Shown one piece after another: positions 23,201 to 31,963 of a DNA stretch of 47,358 bases; the stretch's first letter is position 1, and every line of letters starts with the position of its first letter. The DNA lies in the NCBI GenBank assembly GCA_002376715.1, contig DFOK01000035.1:1-47358 (forward strand). Reading direction: 5' to 3'. Position numbers and translations under genes: made by a program. The DNA is from Bacteroidales bacterium UBA3543 (lineage in GTDB: Bacteria > Bacteroidota > Bacteroidia > Bacteroidales > UBA932). The notes beneath the pieces were generated by a model. It did no database searches, was not told where the DNA came from, and worked only from the letters and a program-made list of their open reading frames with translations.

Positions 23201-24046
23201 TTAATAGTCTCCCAAAGTCTCTTCAAGTTGGGCAAGTCCCCGTTCACACTGCTCTTTTGAGGGACTCTTGCCATGCCATTCGCAGGTACCTGCCATGAAA
23301 TCTACTCCGTGACCCATTTCGGTTTCGAAAAGAATCATCACCGGACGACCGCCGCCCAAAAGAGAGTCAGCCCTGCCGAATGCTTCGAAAATGGAGTTGA
23401 AGTCATGACCGTTTGCCACGATGCACTCCCATCCGAAGGCGTTCCACTTGAGGGTCAGATCGCCCAGACTCTGTACCTCTTCCGTGGTGCCATCTATCTG
23501 CTGGTGGTTCCAGTCGGTCATTGCAATGAGATTGTCAACCTTATGGTGAACTGCTGCTGCCGCTGCCTCCCAAATCTGACCCTCCTGAGACTCACCGTCT
23601 CCAATAAGGACAAATACCCTGCTTTTGTCACCCGCAAGGCGCTTGGAAAGTGCAGCTCCAATGGCTACGGAGAGTCCTTGCCCCAAAGAACCGGAAGCCT
23701 GGTGCACTCCCGGAAGGCCTGCCTCGATAGAAGGGTGCCCCTGGAGTCTGCTGCCGTATACTCTGAATGTGCCCAGCTCGGAAACCGGAAAAAATCCCCT
23801 GCGAGCCAGGACGCTGTAAAAGAGAGGAGAGACGTGTCCGATGGAAAGAAAGAACATATCGTGACCGGTTCCGGCCCTGTTCCAACTCTCCGGAGCCACA
23901 TTCAACTCCTTGAAGTAGAGTGCCGTCAAAATGTCGGCACTGCTCATCGAACCTCCAGGATGACCGGATCCTGCACCTGTAACCATCCTGAGGATATCCC
24001 TTCTGACCTGAGATGCGATTTTTTGATAAGTATGAATATCGTTCAT
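23201..24046 (-). CDS. Transketolase, N-terminal (TPP-binding) subunit
   Basis: A 281-aa half-transketolase. The open frame reaches 24304, but the family start MNDIHTYQKIASQVRRDILR begins at 24046; upstream codons run through the divergent promoter and lepA. The motifs are GAGSGHPGGSMS (25-36), QGHPSIEAGLPGVHQASGS, GLSVAIGAALS, and the Mg-TPP site IGDGES (148-153) reaching Asn180 at ATDWN-like MTDWNHQQIDG. This half holds the diphosphate and metal site, while the other subunit supplies the activating Glu. It has a divergent -7 box with lepA at 24069-24089. Confidence 0.93.
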   Translation of the reverse strand: MNDIHTYQKIASQVRRDILRMVTGAGSGHPGGSMSSADILTALYFKELNVAPESWNRAGTGHDMFFLSIGHVSPLFYSVLARRGFFPVSELGTFRVYGSRLQGHPSIEAGLPGVHQASGSLGQGLSVAIGAALSKRLAGDKSRVFVLIGDGESQEGQIWEAAAAAVHHKVDNLIAMTDWNHQQIDGTTEEVQSLGDLTLKWNAFGWECIVANGHDFNSIFEAFGRADSLLGGGRPVMILFETEMGHGVDFMAGTCEWHGKSPSKEQCERGLAQLEETLGDY

Positions 24047-24068
24047 AGTGCGAAATGAAATTAAAAAA

Positions 24069-24089
24069 CAAAGATAATCATTATCTTTG
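24069..24089. promoter_or_regulatory. Divergent palindromic -7 elements of lepA and the transketolase operon
   Basis: A perfect inverted repeat with 10-bp arms (CAAAGATAAT and its reverse complement) around one central C. Each arm ends with a consensus -7 TATCTTTG, one pointing right to lepA (24082-24089, 21 bp before its ATG) and one pointing left to the transketolase genes (24069-24076, 23 bp before the start). Both cannot easily be occupied at once. No good -33 boxes are seen. Confidence 0.65.
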
Positions 24090-24109
24090 CGCTTTGGAAG
24101 AAGATAAAG

Positions 24110-25897
24110 ATGAAACACATTAGGAATTTCTGCATCATTGCACATATAGATCACGGAAAGAGCACTCTGGCCGACAGATTGCTCGAATTTACCAATACCA
24201 TCGACCGCCGTGACATGGCTACACAGGTGCTGGATTCCATGGATCTGGAGAAGGAAAAGGGCATCACCATAAAGAGTCATGCCATCCAGATGGACTATGT
24301 GCACAAAGGTGAAGAATATACCCTAAATCTGATTGACACTCCGGGACACGTAGATTTTTCCTACGAAGTATCACGCGCCATAGCCTCCTGCGAAGGAGCC
24401 CTCCTGGTGGTCGATGCCACACAAGGTATTCAGGCACAGACCATTTCCAATCTCTATCTCGCCATTGAACACGACCTTGAGATTATTCCCGTCCTCAACA
24501 AAATCGACGTAGAAGCCGCCATGGTGGATATGGTCAGGGATCAGGTGACCGATCTTCTCGGCTGTAAAAACGAAGATGTATTGCTAGCTTCTGCGCGCAT
24601 GGGAGTAGGCATAGAAGCCATCTTAGAAGCCATTGTAGAAAAAATTCCTGCTCCCAAAGGCGATCCCGAAGCACCACTCCAGGCCTTGATTTTCGACTCG
24701 GTCTTCAATTCTTTCAGAGGCATCATAGCCTATTTCAAGGTAGCAAACGGCATTATCCGCAAAGGCGATAGGGTCAAGTTCGTAAATACAGGCAAGGAAT
24801 ACGTCGCCGACGAAGTAGGCGTTCTCAAAATGAAATACCTTCCCACAAATGAAATAGAATGCGGCTCGGTGGGGTATATAATATCGGGCATCAAGACGGC
24901 TGCGGAGGTGAAAGTGGGTGACACCATTATACATGTCCACAATCCCTGTAAGAGTGCCATTGCGGGATTTGAGGATGTGAAACCTATGCTCTATGCGGGT
25001 ATGTTCCCGGTAAGCGCGGACGAATATGAAGACTTGCGTGCATCACTGGAAAAATTTCAACTCAATGATGCCTCGCTGGTGTTTGAGCCGGAGAGTTCGC
25101 TTGCGCTCGGATTCGGTTTCCGTTGCGGATTTCTGGGAATGCTTCATATGGAAATAGTACAGGAACGTCTCTTCCGCGAATTTGATATGGATGTGATTAC
25201 CACCGTTCCCAACGTTTCCTACAAAGTATATACAACCCAGGGTGAATGTATCGAAGTGCACAATCCTTCAGGGCTTCCCCCCACCACACTCATCCAGCAT
25301 ATCGAAGAGCCATATATTCAAGCACAGATTATCTCCAAGACTGAATATTACGGTCCGATAATGAAACTCTGCCTCGAAAAGAGAGGCACCCTCAAAAATC
25401 AGCACTATATCTCGGCCGACCGTATCGAACTGACCTACGATATGCCGCTTTCGGAGATTGTTTTCGACTTTTACGACAAGCTCAAATCCATTTCCAAAGG
25501 ATACGCCTCATTTGACTACCATTTGACAGGATTTCGGGAAGCCAAACTTGTAAAGCTCGACATTCTTCTCAACGGCGAACCGGCAGATGCGCTTTCCACC
25601 CTGATCCATCAGGACCATGCCTACGATTTCGGCAGAAAAATCTGCGAAAGACTCAAGGAGCTGATCCCACGTCAGCAATTTGATATAGCCATTCAGGCGG
25701 CTATAGGCTCCAAGATCATTGCCAGGGAAACCGTGCGTCAGTTGCGCAAAGATGTAACCGCCAAATGTTACGGAGGCGACATTTCCCGTAAACGCAAACT
25801 CCTCGAAAAGCAGAAGGCGGGTAAAAAACGTATGCGCCAGATCGGCTCCGTTGAAGTTCCGCAAAGTGCATTCATGGCTGTTCTCAAGCTCAATTAG
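24110..25897 (+). CDS. lepA: Elongation factor 4 (LepA)
   Basis: A 595-aa ribosome-bound GTPase that affects translation initiation and elongation and can back-translocate. G1 AHIDHGKSTLADRL (11-24), G2 MEKEKGITIKSHA-like DLEKEKGITIKSHA, G3 DTPGHVDFSYEVSRA (with the catalytic His present, unlike EF-G2 in this window), and G4 NKIDVEAA. The C-terminal half shows the LepA-specific AKCYGGDISRKRKLLEKQK and GKKRMRQIGSVEVPQSAFM. Standard length. Its promoter is shared back-to-back with the transketolase genes. It ends 8 bp before the convergent permease gene. Confidence 0.98.
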   Translation: MKHIRNFCIIAHIDHGKSTLADRLLEFTNTIDRRDMATQVLDSMDLEKEKGITIKSHAIQMDYVHKGEEYTLNLIDTPGHVDFSYEVSRAIASCEGALLVVDATQGIQAQTISNLYLAIEHDLEIIPVLNKIDVEAAMVDMVRDQVTDLLGCKNEDVLLASARMGVGIEAILEAIVEKIPAPKGDPEAPLQALIFDSVFNSFRGIIAYFKVANGIIRKGDRVKFVNTGKEYVADEVGVLKMKYLPTNEIECGSVGYIISGIKTAAEVKVGDTIIHVHNPCKSAIAGFEDVKPMLYAGMFPVSADEYEDLRASLEKFQLNDASLVFEPESSLALGFGFRCGFLGMLHMEIVQERLFREFDMDVITTVPNVSYKVYTTQGECIEVHNPSGLPPTTLIQHIEEPYIQAQIISKTEYYGPIMKLCLEKRGTLKNQHYISADRIELTYDMPLSEIVFDFYDKLKSISKGYASFDYHLTGFREAKLVKLDILLNGEPADALSTLIHQDHAYDFGRKICERLKELIPRQQFDIAIQAAIGSKIIARETVRQLRKDVTAKCYGGDISRKRKLLEKQKAGKKRMRQIGSVEVPQSAFMAVLKLN

Positions 25898-25905
25898 CAA
25901 GGTTC

Positions 25906-27141
25906 TCAACTATTTATCGCCTCGACGGGGTGAAGCGATGCGGCATACCGGGCGGGGGCCACACCGGAAACGACACCTATCACAAGCGCTATGGCTATTC
26001 CTTTTAGAACATTCGACGGCGACAGATAGATCGGAAAAAGAGTATCGGGAATCAGAAGTGTGGCAAACCAGACCAGTACGATGCCGGCAAGTCCGCCGAG
26101 AGTTGACAATGTAGCGGCTTCGGCCAAAAATTGCATCGTAATCACTCTTTTACGAGCACCCAGAGCCTTTTTAATTCCAATAATACGCGTGCGCTCCTCA
26201 ACGGACACATACATTATATTGACTATTCCGAATCCGCCCACAAGCAAAGAGAAGATACCGACCACCCAACCAACCGTATTTACCATACCGAATACCGACC
26301 TAAATTGTTCTGCAACAAAAGAGAGTTCGTTAAGAGCAAAATCATCTTCCTGGACCGGTCGCAACCGACGATATTGACGCATCAGCATACGCAGTTCGCT
26401 TTTGAATTCCTCTTTGGAAATCCCGTCAGAACTTCTCTCCCCTGCCTGATGCGGAGAGGCTATTATGCGGGTTTTAACGGCAGGGGAAGTGATATCGGCA
26501 ATGCGGAATGCAAATCTTACCGGTATCAACCTGACACAATCCACATCCATCATGCCGACCAGATTATCTCCCGCAGAGTCAAATATGCCGATTACCCGCA
26601 ACGGAACACCCCTGACAGTTATCATTCTGCCGACCGGATCGGCTATATCGGCAAAAAGCTTTTGTGCCACCTCTGAGCCAATGATGGTGACGGCCGCACC
26701 GCTTGCAAGCTCTCCGGAAGTAAAACCGCGCCCATGGAGAATTTTCTCCTGAACCAGCATCCTCCAGTCGCCGTCCACGGCAACAAACGCACCTTCATCA
26801 TAACTTTCACGACCGGCTGCACATTCCATCTCAAATGAGGCCGAAAATGCCATATTGCCGGCAGCAGCGCTATTTTCCTGAAGAAAAAGATACTCCGGCC
26901 ATCCGATCTGCGGGCGGCTCTCATATTGCCACAATTTTTGTCGCCCATCGCGGTCGAAATCGGGCTCCAGAGGCACACGCTCCACTATAACTACGTCGCT
27001 TCCGAATTTCCGGAAGCCTTCATTTACGCTCTCTTTGAGTGAATCCACGACGGTAAAAACCGCCACTATCGAAAAAATCCCTATGCTGACACCCGCCAGT
27101 GAAAGGGTAGTCCTGAGTTTGTCCGCCAATAAATCTCTCAT
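25906..27141 (-). CDS. MacB/FtsX-like ABC transporter permease
   Basis: A 411-aa inner-membrane permease. The N-terminal TM (RTTLSLAGVSIGIFSIVAVF, about 10-31) is followed by a large periplasmic MacB core domain (about 35-275) and three C-terminal TM helices with the FtsX text VEERTRIIGIKKALGARKRV and VVSGVAPARYAASLHPVEAI. It could export a substrate or couple mechanically with a LolD/MacB-like ATPase. No ATPase is next to it, so it is an orphan permease; the LolD-like ATPase at 19222 is the only candidate in the window. The start is ATG at 27141 (a GTG lies at 27144). It sits 25 bp after mutS on the same strand. Confidence 0.86.
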   Translation of the reverse strand: MRDLLADKLRTTLSLAGVSIGIFSIVAVFTVVDSLKESVNEGFRKFGSDVVIVERVPLEPDFDRDGRQKLWQYESRPQIGWPEYLFLQENSAAAGNMAFSASFEMECAAGRESYDEGAFVAVDGDWRMLVQEKILHGRGFTSGELASGAAVTIIGSEVAQKLFADIADPVGRMITVRGVPLRVIGIFDSAGDNLVGMMDVDCVRLIPVRFAFRIADITSPAVKTRIIASPHQAGERSSDGISKEEFKSELRMLMRQYRRLRPVQEDDFALNELSFVAEQFRSVFGMVNTVGWVVGIFSLLVGGFGIVNIMYVSVEERTRIIGIKKALGARKRVITMQFLAEAATLSTLGGLAGIVLVWFATLLIPDTLFPIYLSPSNVLKGIAIALVIGVVSGVAPARYAASLHPVEAINS

Positions 27142-27166
27142 CACAAATCCTTCTTAAATGCTCTTT

Positions 27167-29791
27167 TTACAGTCCTATCTTCTTTTTGAGCCTCCGTATG
27201 GTGTCGAATGCGTCCAAGGGAGACATTTGGTTGATATCAATATTTTGGAGCTCCTCCTTGATCTCGAGCAACAGCGGGTCATCCAATTGGTAGAGGGTGA
27301 GCTGTATTCCTTTTTCGGGGGTGGAGCGGGCGGATTTTGGGGGTTTGGGTGAAAATGTAGCGGAGCCTCCATTGCCACCTTCAGCCTCGAGCTCGGCGAG
27401 ACGTGCTTCGGCACGTTTTACCACTTCATCAGGCATTCCGGCAAGGCGGGCGACGTGAATACCGAAGCTGTGGGCGACACCGCCCCTGCAGAGCTTACGC
27501 AAAAAGATGATCTTACCGTCACTTTCCCTGACGGAAATATGGTAGTTGAAGACACGTTCGTGAAGTTGCTCCAGATCGTTCAGTTCGTGATAATGGGTAG
27601 CAAATAGTGTTTTGGCCCGCTGGCTACTGTCGTGCAGATGCTCGACTATCGCCCAGGCAATCGACATCCCGTCATAAGTACTCGTGCCTCGTCCGATCTC
27701 GTCGAGCAATACCAGCGACCTTTTGGAAAGATTATTTAAAATGGTGGCAGTTTCGAGCATTTCCACCATAAAAGTGGACTCTCCACGCGCAATATTGTCG
27801 GAGGCCCCGACTCTGGTGAATATTTTGTCCACAATGCCTATTTTCGCGCGATTTGCGGGGACGAAAGAGCCTATCTGGGCCATCATCACTATCAACGCCG
27901 TTTGCCGCAGGAAAGCCGATTTTCCGGACATGTTGGGTCCGGTGAGAATGATTATCTGCTGCGAGTCATTATTCAGATAAAGATCATTGGGCACATATTC
28001 TTCTCCGGGAGCCATGCGGGTCTCTATCACGGGATGGCGGCCTCCGCTGATTTCGATCTCCAGTGAATCATTCACCTCCGGACGGCAGTACCGGTTATCC
28101 AGCGCCAGTCGTGCAAAACCGGCGAGCACGTCCAACCGTGCCACTACCGAAGCATTACGCTGTATTACGGCAACTGAAGCCTGAATAGAGGTCAGCAGAG
28201 CACCATATATCTCTGTCTCGAGGGCGAGTATCTTCTCCTCTGCCCCGAGAATTTTCTCTTCGTATTGTTTGAGTTCCGGAGTGATGTAACGCTCAGCGCT
28301 AACCAGCGTTTGTTTGCGAATCCAATCAGCCGGTACGCGATCCTTATGGGTATTGCGCACCTCGAGGAAATAGCCGAAAACATTGTTGTAACTGATGCGG
28401 AGCGAAGGAATACCGGTACGCTCCTTTTCCCGTTGCTGAATATCCAGCAATATCTCCTTGCTGTGGGAAAGTGCATCATGCAATGAATCGAGCTCTTCCG
28501 ACACTCCGTGCGCAATTACATCTCCTTTACCTATTTGAGCGGCCGTATCGGGCAGAATTCGGGTAGAAATCTCTTTGGACAGTTCCCCGCAAGCATCCAG
28601 CTGATCTATGCAGGAGTTGAATACCGGATCGGCGCTCTTCAGAAGCAACTTTCTTATCTCTGCTATGGCATCGAGGCCCCGTGAGAGTTGCAGAGCCTCA
28701 CGCGGCAAAAGTTTACCCGCAGCTGCTTTGGAGATGATCCTCTCCAGGTCACCTATATCGCCGATATGGCTCCTTACCTTCTCCAGCATTGTTTCGTCAG
28801 CCTGGAAGGCGGAAATGGTATCATAACGCAAAGTGAGTTCCGATATATCTTTGATAGGCATTGCCAGCCACTCCCTTAGTCTGCGTGCACCCATAGGGGA
28901 GCTACACCTGTCTATAGTCTCCAATAGAGAAACTCCTTCCGCTCCGGCAAGAGGGGTGAATACCTCCAGATTGCGGAATGTAAATTTGTCTATCCAGACA
29001 AAATCTCCCTCGTCGATACGTGAAATTGAACTAACGTGCCCCAGCGCATGGTGGTGGGTAATCTCCATATAGAATAGTATCGCACCCGCCGCTTTTATGC
29101 CAAGCGGCATACTCTCTATGCCGAATCCTTTGAGTGAATTTATGGCAAAATGATTGCATAGTTTTTTATGGCAAGATTCAAAGACAAAAGCCCATTCGTC
29201 GAGCGGTGATATATAGGCTATATTTCCGAATCTTTTGCGGAAACCTTCGCAATAACTTTTTTCCACCAGGATCTCTTTAGGTGCGCTGCCCGAAAGTAGA
29301 TTTTCAATATACTCCAGCGACCCCTGGGCTGCCTTGAATGTACCTGTGGATATATCGAGCAGGGCGACTCCCGCATTTTTCCCCTCAAAAGCGACCGCTG
29401 CCAGATAATTGTGCTCATTCTGCTTGAGAATGGTATCATTGTAGGCAACCCCGGGAGTGACAAGCTCTGTAACTCCGCGTTTGACCAGCTTTTTGGTGAA
29501 TTTAGGATCCTCCAACTGATCACAAACAGCCACCTTATAACCCGCCTGAACCAGTTTGGGAAGATAACTCTCCAGAGCATGATGGGGTACTCCGGCCAAT
29601 TCGATATAACTTCCCTTACCGCTGGCACGTCTCGTCAAAACGATACCCAGCACCTTGCTCGCTATAATGGCATCCTCACCGAAAGTCTCATAGAAATCAC
29701 CTACCCTATAGAGCAGCAGAGAATCAGGATACTGTGCCTTGATTCCATAAAACTGCTTAAGCAGCGGGGTAGCCGGTTTCTTCTCTTTCAT
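27167..29791 (-). CDS. mutS: DNA mismatch repair protein MutS
   Basis: An 874-aa mismatch-recognition ATPase. The N-terminal mismatch-binding FxE is in GDFYETFGEDA (Phe-Tyr-Glu). Walker A is LTGPNMSGKSAFLRQ, with Ser where Ala is usual; DEIGRGTSTYDG is Walker B, and the HTH dimerisation region is near the C-terminus. The ATG at 29791 is used; a frame extension to 29809 adds MVFLWT, which is not conserved. It recognises mismatches for MutL-directed repair; no mutL is in the window. A -7 box (TATTTTTG) at 29798-29805 would place transcription start at or next to the ATG, so the message may be almost leaderless. Confidence 0.97.
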   Translation of the reverse strand: MKEKKPATPLLKQFYGIKAQYPDSLLLYRVGDFYETFGEDAIIASKVLGIVLTRRASGKGSYIELAGVPHHALESYLPKLVQAGYKVAVCDQLEDPKFTKKLVKRGVTELVTPGVAYNDTILKQNEHNYLAAVAFEGKNAGVALLDISTGTFKAAQGSLEYIENLLSGSAPKEILVEKSYCEGFRKRFGNIAYISPLDEWAFVFESCHKKLCNHFAINSLKGFGIESMPLGIKAAGAILFYMEITHHHALGHVSSISRIDEGDFVWIDKFTFRNLEVFTPLAGAEGVSLLETIDRCSSPMGARRLREWLAMPIKDISELTLRYDTISAFQADETMLEKVRSHIGDIGDLERIISKAAAGKLLPREALQLSRGLDAIAEIRKLLLKSADPVFNSCIDQLDACGELSKEISTRILPDTAAQIGKGDVIAHGVSEELDSLHDALSHSKEILLDIQQREKERTGIPSLRISYNNVFGYFLEVRNTHKDRVPADWIRKQTLVSAERYITPELKQYEEKILGAEEKILALETEIYGALLTSIQASVAVIQRNASVVARLDVLAGFARLALDNRYCRPEVNDSLEIEISGGRHPVIETRMAPGEEYVPNDLYLNNDSQQIIILTGPNMSGKSAFLRQTALIVMMAQIGSFVPANRAKIGIVDKIFTRVGASDNIARGESTFMVEMLETATILNNLSKRSLVLLDEIGRGTSTYDGMSIAWAIVEHLHDSSQRAKTLFATHYHELNDLEQLHERVFNYHISVRESDGKIIFLRKLCRGGVAHSFGIHVARLAGMPDEVVKRAEARLAELEAEGGNGGSATFSPKPPKSARSTPEKGIQLTLYQLDDPLLLEIKEELQNIDINQMSPLDAFDTIRRLKKKIGL

Positions 29792-29797
29792 AGTCCA

Positions 29798-29805
29798 CAA
29801 AAATA
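29798..29805 (-). promoter_or_regulatory. -7 element (TATTTTTG) for mutS
   Basis: On the minus strand TATTTTTG ends 6 nt before the mutS ATG at 29791, so transcription would begin about at the start codon. No -33 match is visible. Confidence 0.35.
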
Positions 29806-29828
29806 CCAATTATTTTAACTTGAAATCC

Positions 29829-29836
29829 TATCTTTG
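29829..29836 (+). promoter_or_regulatory. -7 element (TATCTTTG) for the serine hydrolase-ksgA operon
   Basis: An exact Bacteroidetes -7 consensus lying 28 bp before the ATG at 29865. It lies downstream of the longest possible ORF start (29820), which argues for the later start codon. Confidence 0.6.
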
Positions 29837-29864
29837 TAAAAAGTATTTATCAAAACCTATGATT

Positions 29865-30998
29865 ATGAAGAAAATCACCCTATTTGCGCTGGTTGCGCTC
29901 CTGATTACGGCCTGCGCCCCAAAATCCTATCCCGAGTTTGAAAAAGATCTCAACGCTTTCAGGGAAGAGATCGGCAACATAGGCCTCGGAGTAGCCGTTG
30001 TCAAAGATAACAAGATCATCTACGACAACTATTTCGGAGTTAAAAATATTGAAACCGGAGAAAAGGTAGATGCACAGACTATTTTCAGGATTGCATCCAT
30101 CTCCAAATCCTTTACCTCCACATCCCTCATGCAGATGGTTGAACAGGGCAAAGTCACTCTTGAGACCGATGTCAGCGATCTGATGGGATTTCAGGTACGC
30201 AATCCCAAATTTCCCGAGACAATCATTACTCTCGAGATGTTGCTCTCGCATACCTCCAGCTTAAATGACTCCCAAGGTTATTTCACACTCGATGTCATCA
30301 ATCCCGCAACCAACCCCGACTGCGCAGCCTGTTACAATGAATACGAACCGGGCAAAGGTTACCAATATTGCAACCTCAATTTCAACATGGCAGGCACCAT
30401 CCTCGAAAAGCTTTCAGGAGAGCGCTTTGATCAATATGTAGTAAACCATATACTAAATCCCCTCGGACTCTACGGCGGCTACAACATCGATGAACTCGAT
30501 TCTACCCGCTTTGCCACTCTCTACTCCTATAATTCGGAGAATGACAGCCTGGAAGCTCAGCCCAACGCATACAAGTCGAGAGCCGAAGAAATTGCCAACT
30601 ACGTTACCGGATACAGCACCCCTATTTTCTCCCCCACCGGAGGAATGAAGATCTCCACCACCGACCTTGCAAAATATATGATGATGCATATGAATTATGG
30701 CCTCTATCCCGGAGTGCAGGAGCGCATCATCTCTGAGGAAAGCTCTAAAAATATGCAGACTCCCCGCTCGGATGACGAACATTACGGACTCGCCCTGTGG
30801 CGTAATACGGACTATATCCCCGAAGTGGAACTTGTAGGTCATACAGGCGGTGCATACGGACTTAGGAGCGCAATGTTCTTCCATCCTGAAGAGAAATATG
30901 GCTTCATCGTGATCAGTAGCGGAGCCAAGACCTCAGAAGAGGGCCTCTTAAAGGGCATGATTAAGATTATGTACGACCATTTCATCGCAAATGAGTAG
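29865..30998 (+). CDS. Serine hydrolase lipoprotein (beta-lactamase family)
   Basis: A 377-aa lipoprotein with signal MKKITLFALVALLITACAPK. The ATG at 29865 (or 29859) is chosen because longer starts lie above the -7 box. The classical class C-like motifs are complete: SISK (SxxK, about 76-79), YCN (YxN, in YQYCNLNFNMAG) and HTG (LVGHTGGAYG). This is unlike the divergent motifs of the serine hydrolase at 1761. The family includes beta-lactamases, DD-peptidases and esterases, and lipoprotein members usually act on peptidoglycan or D-amino-acid peptides. Resistance is not implied. The stop overlaps the ksgA start by 8 bp. Confidence 0.85.
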   Translation: MKKITLFALVALLITACAPKSYPEFEKDLNAFREEIGNIGLGVAVVKDNKIIYDNYFGVKNIETGEKVDAQTIFRIASISKSFTSTSLMQMVEQGKVTLETDVSDLMGFQVRNPKFPETIITLEMLLSHTSSLNDSQGYFTLDVINPATNPDCAACYNEYEPGKGYQYCNLNFNMAGTILEKLSGERFDQYVVNHILNPLGLYGGYNIDELDSTRFATLYSYNSENDSLEAQPNAYKSRAEEIANYVTGYSTPIFSPTGGMKISTTDLAKYMMMHMNYGLYPGVQERIISEESSKNMQTPRSDDEHYGLALWRNTDYIPEVELVGHTGGAYGLRSAMFFHPEEKYGFIVISSGAKTSEEGLLKGMIKIMYDHFIANE

Positions 30999-31863
30999 AA
31001 CCCTCGATCAAACAAGAAAACCTGCTGTACGGCCTAAAAAGGGTCTTGGACAGCATTTTCTAACAGATCAGACTATAGCGCGCAACATCGTCGAAGCCTT
31101 AAAGGGTACCGGCGATGGCGCTTTTGATACCCTCGAGATAGGTCCGGGAATGGGTGTGCTCACACAGCATCTTCTCACACGCAGCGACGTGCGCCTCAAA
31201 GTGATAGAAATTGACAGCGAATCGGTAAGATACTTACTCGAAAAGTGGCCGCAACTCAGCCCCGTACTCTACGAGGCAGACTTCCTGAAAAGCAACCTCT
31301 CCAAACTCTTTCCGGGAAAGTTTTCAATTATCGGCAACTTCCCTTACAACATCTCCTCTCAAATATTCTTCAAGGTTCTGGACTATAAAGAGCAAATACC
31401 TGAAGTGGTCTGTATGATACAGAAAGAGGTGGCGGAACGGATTGCCGCTCCTCCCGGTTCTAAAACATACGGCATACTCTCCGTACTTCTCCAGGCATGG
31501 TATGATATAGAATACCTATTTACCGTAGGCGAAGGGGCCTTTATACCACCACCTAAAGTGAAATCGGCCGTTATCCGCCTTACGCGCAATGACCGCACTG
31601 ATCTTGGCTGTGACGAGAAACTTTTCAAAAGTGTGGTAAAAACTGCTTTCAACCAGCGCCGTAAAACACTTCGCAACTCCCTCAAACCTTTAATTGCAAA
31701 CTTTGTAGCTGAGACACAGCTATCACCGGACGCTTCGGCCCCATCTTCAAAGAGGAGCACGGGTAAGCAAGCGTCAACCAACTCAATCCCCTTTGCAGAG
31801 GCGCGTCCCGAACAACTCTCGGTAGAAGAGTTCATCACGCTCACACAGGCGTTGCAGCAATAA
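30991..31863 (+). CDS. rsmA: 16S rRNA dimethyladenosine transferase
   Basis: A 290-aa enzyme (KsgA/RsmA) that dimethylates two adenosines near the 3' end of 16S rRNA during small-subunit assembly. The motifs are KKGLGQHFLTD (16-26), the SAM site LEIGPGMGVLTQHL (48-61), the catalytic IGNFPYNISSQI (114-125) and the C-terminal TAFNQRRKTLRNSLKP. A Ser/Thr/Lys-rich insertion at about 241-266 (PDASAPSSKRSTGKQASTN) precedes the final RPEQLSVEEFITL helix and is longer than the usual loop there. The gene is coupled to the serine hydrolase by an 8-bp overlap and is followed by a terminator. Confidence 0.97.
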   Translation: MSRTLDQTRKPAVRPKKGLGQHFLTDQTIARNIVEALKGTGDGAFDTLEIGPGMGVLTQHLLTRSDVRLKVIEIDSESVRYLLEKWPQLSPVLYEADFLKSNLSKLFPGKFSIIGNFPYNISSQIFFKVLDYKEQIPEVVCMIQKEVAERIAAPPGSKTYGILSVLLQAWYDIEYLFTVGEGAFIPPPKVKSAVIRLTRNDRTDLGCDEKLFKSVVKTAFNQRRKTLRNSLKPLIANFVAETQLSPDASAPSSKRSTGKQASTNSIPFAEARPEQLSVEEFITLTQALQQ

Positions 31864-31902
31864 ACAAGAGCTACAATTAATCGCTACGATTATAACTAAC
31901 AA

Positions 31903-31930
31903 AAAAAGGCGACCGTTTGGTCGCCTTTTT
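31903..31930. terminator. Bidirectional terminator
   Basis: A 12-bp stem, AAAAAGGCGACC with GGTCGCCTTTTT, around GTTT. It lies between the convergent ksgA and outer-membrane barrel genes and carries an A-run and a T-run, so it can end transcription on both strands. Confidence 0.85.
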
Positions 31931-31963
31931 AAGTTTTAGTAATGCTACTCGCTAATTATCAGA

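Noticed and set aside
23273..24058. A 261-codon open frame on the plus strand opposite the transketolase N-subunit gene.
   Set aside because: It is antisense to a clearly conserved gene, has no recognisable motif and contains many Cys/Arg/His as expected from an antisense frame.
24047..24304. N-terminal extension of the transketolase N-subunit to residue -86.
   Set aside because: The extension overlaps the divergent lepA gene and promoter palindrome, and family similarity begins at MNDIHTYQK.
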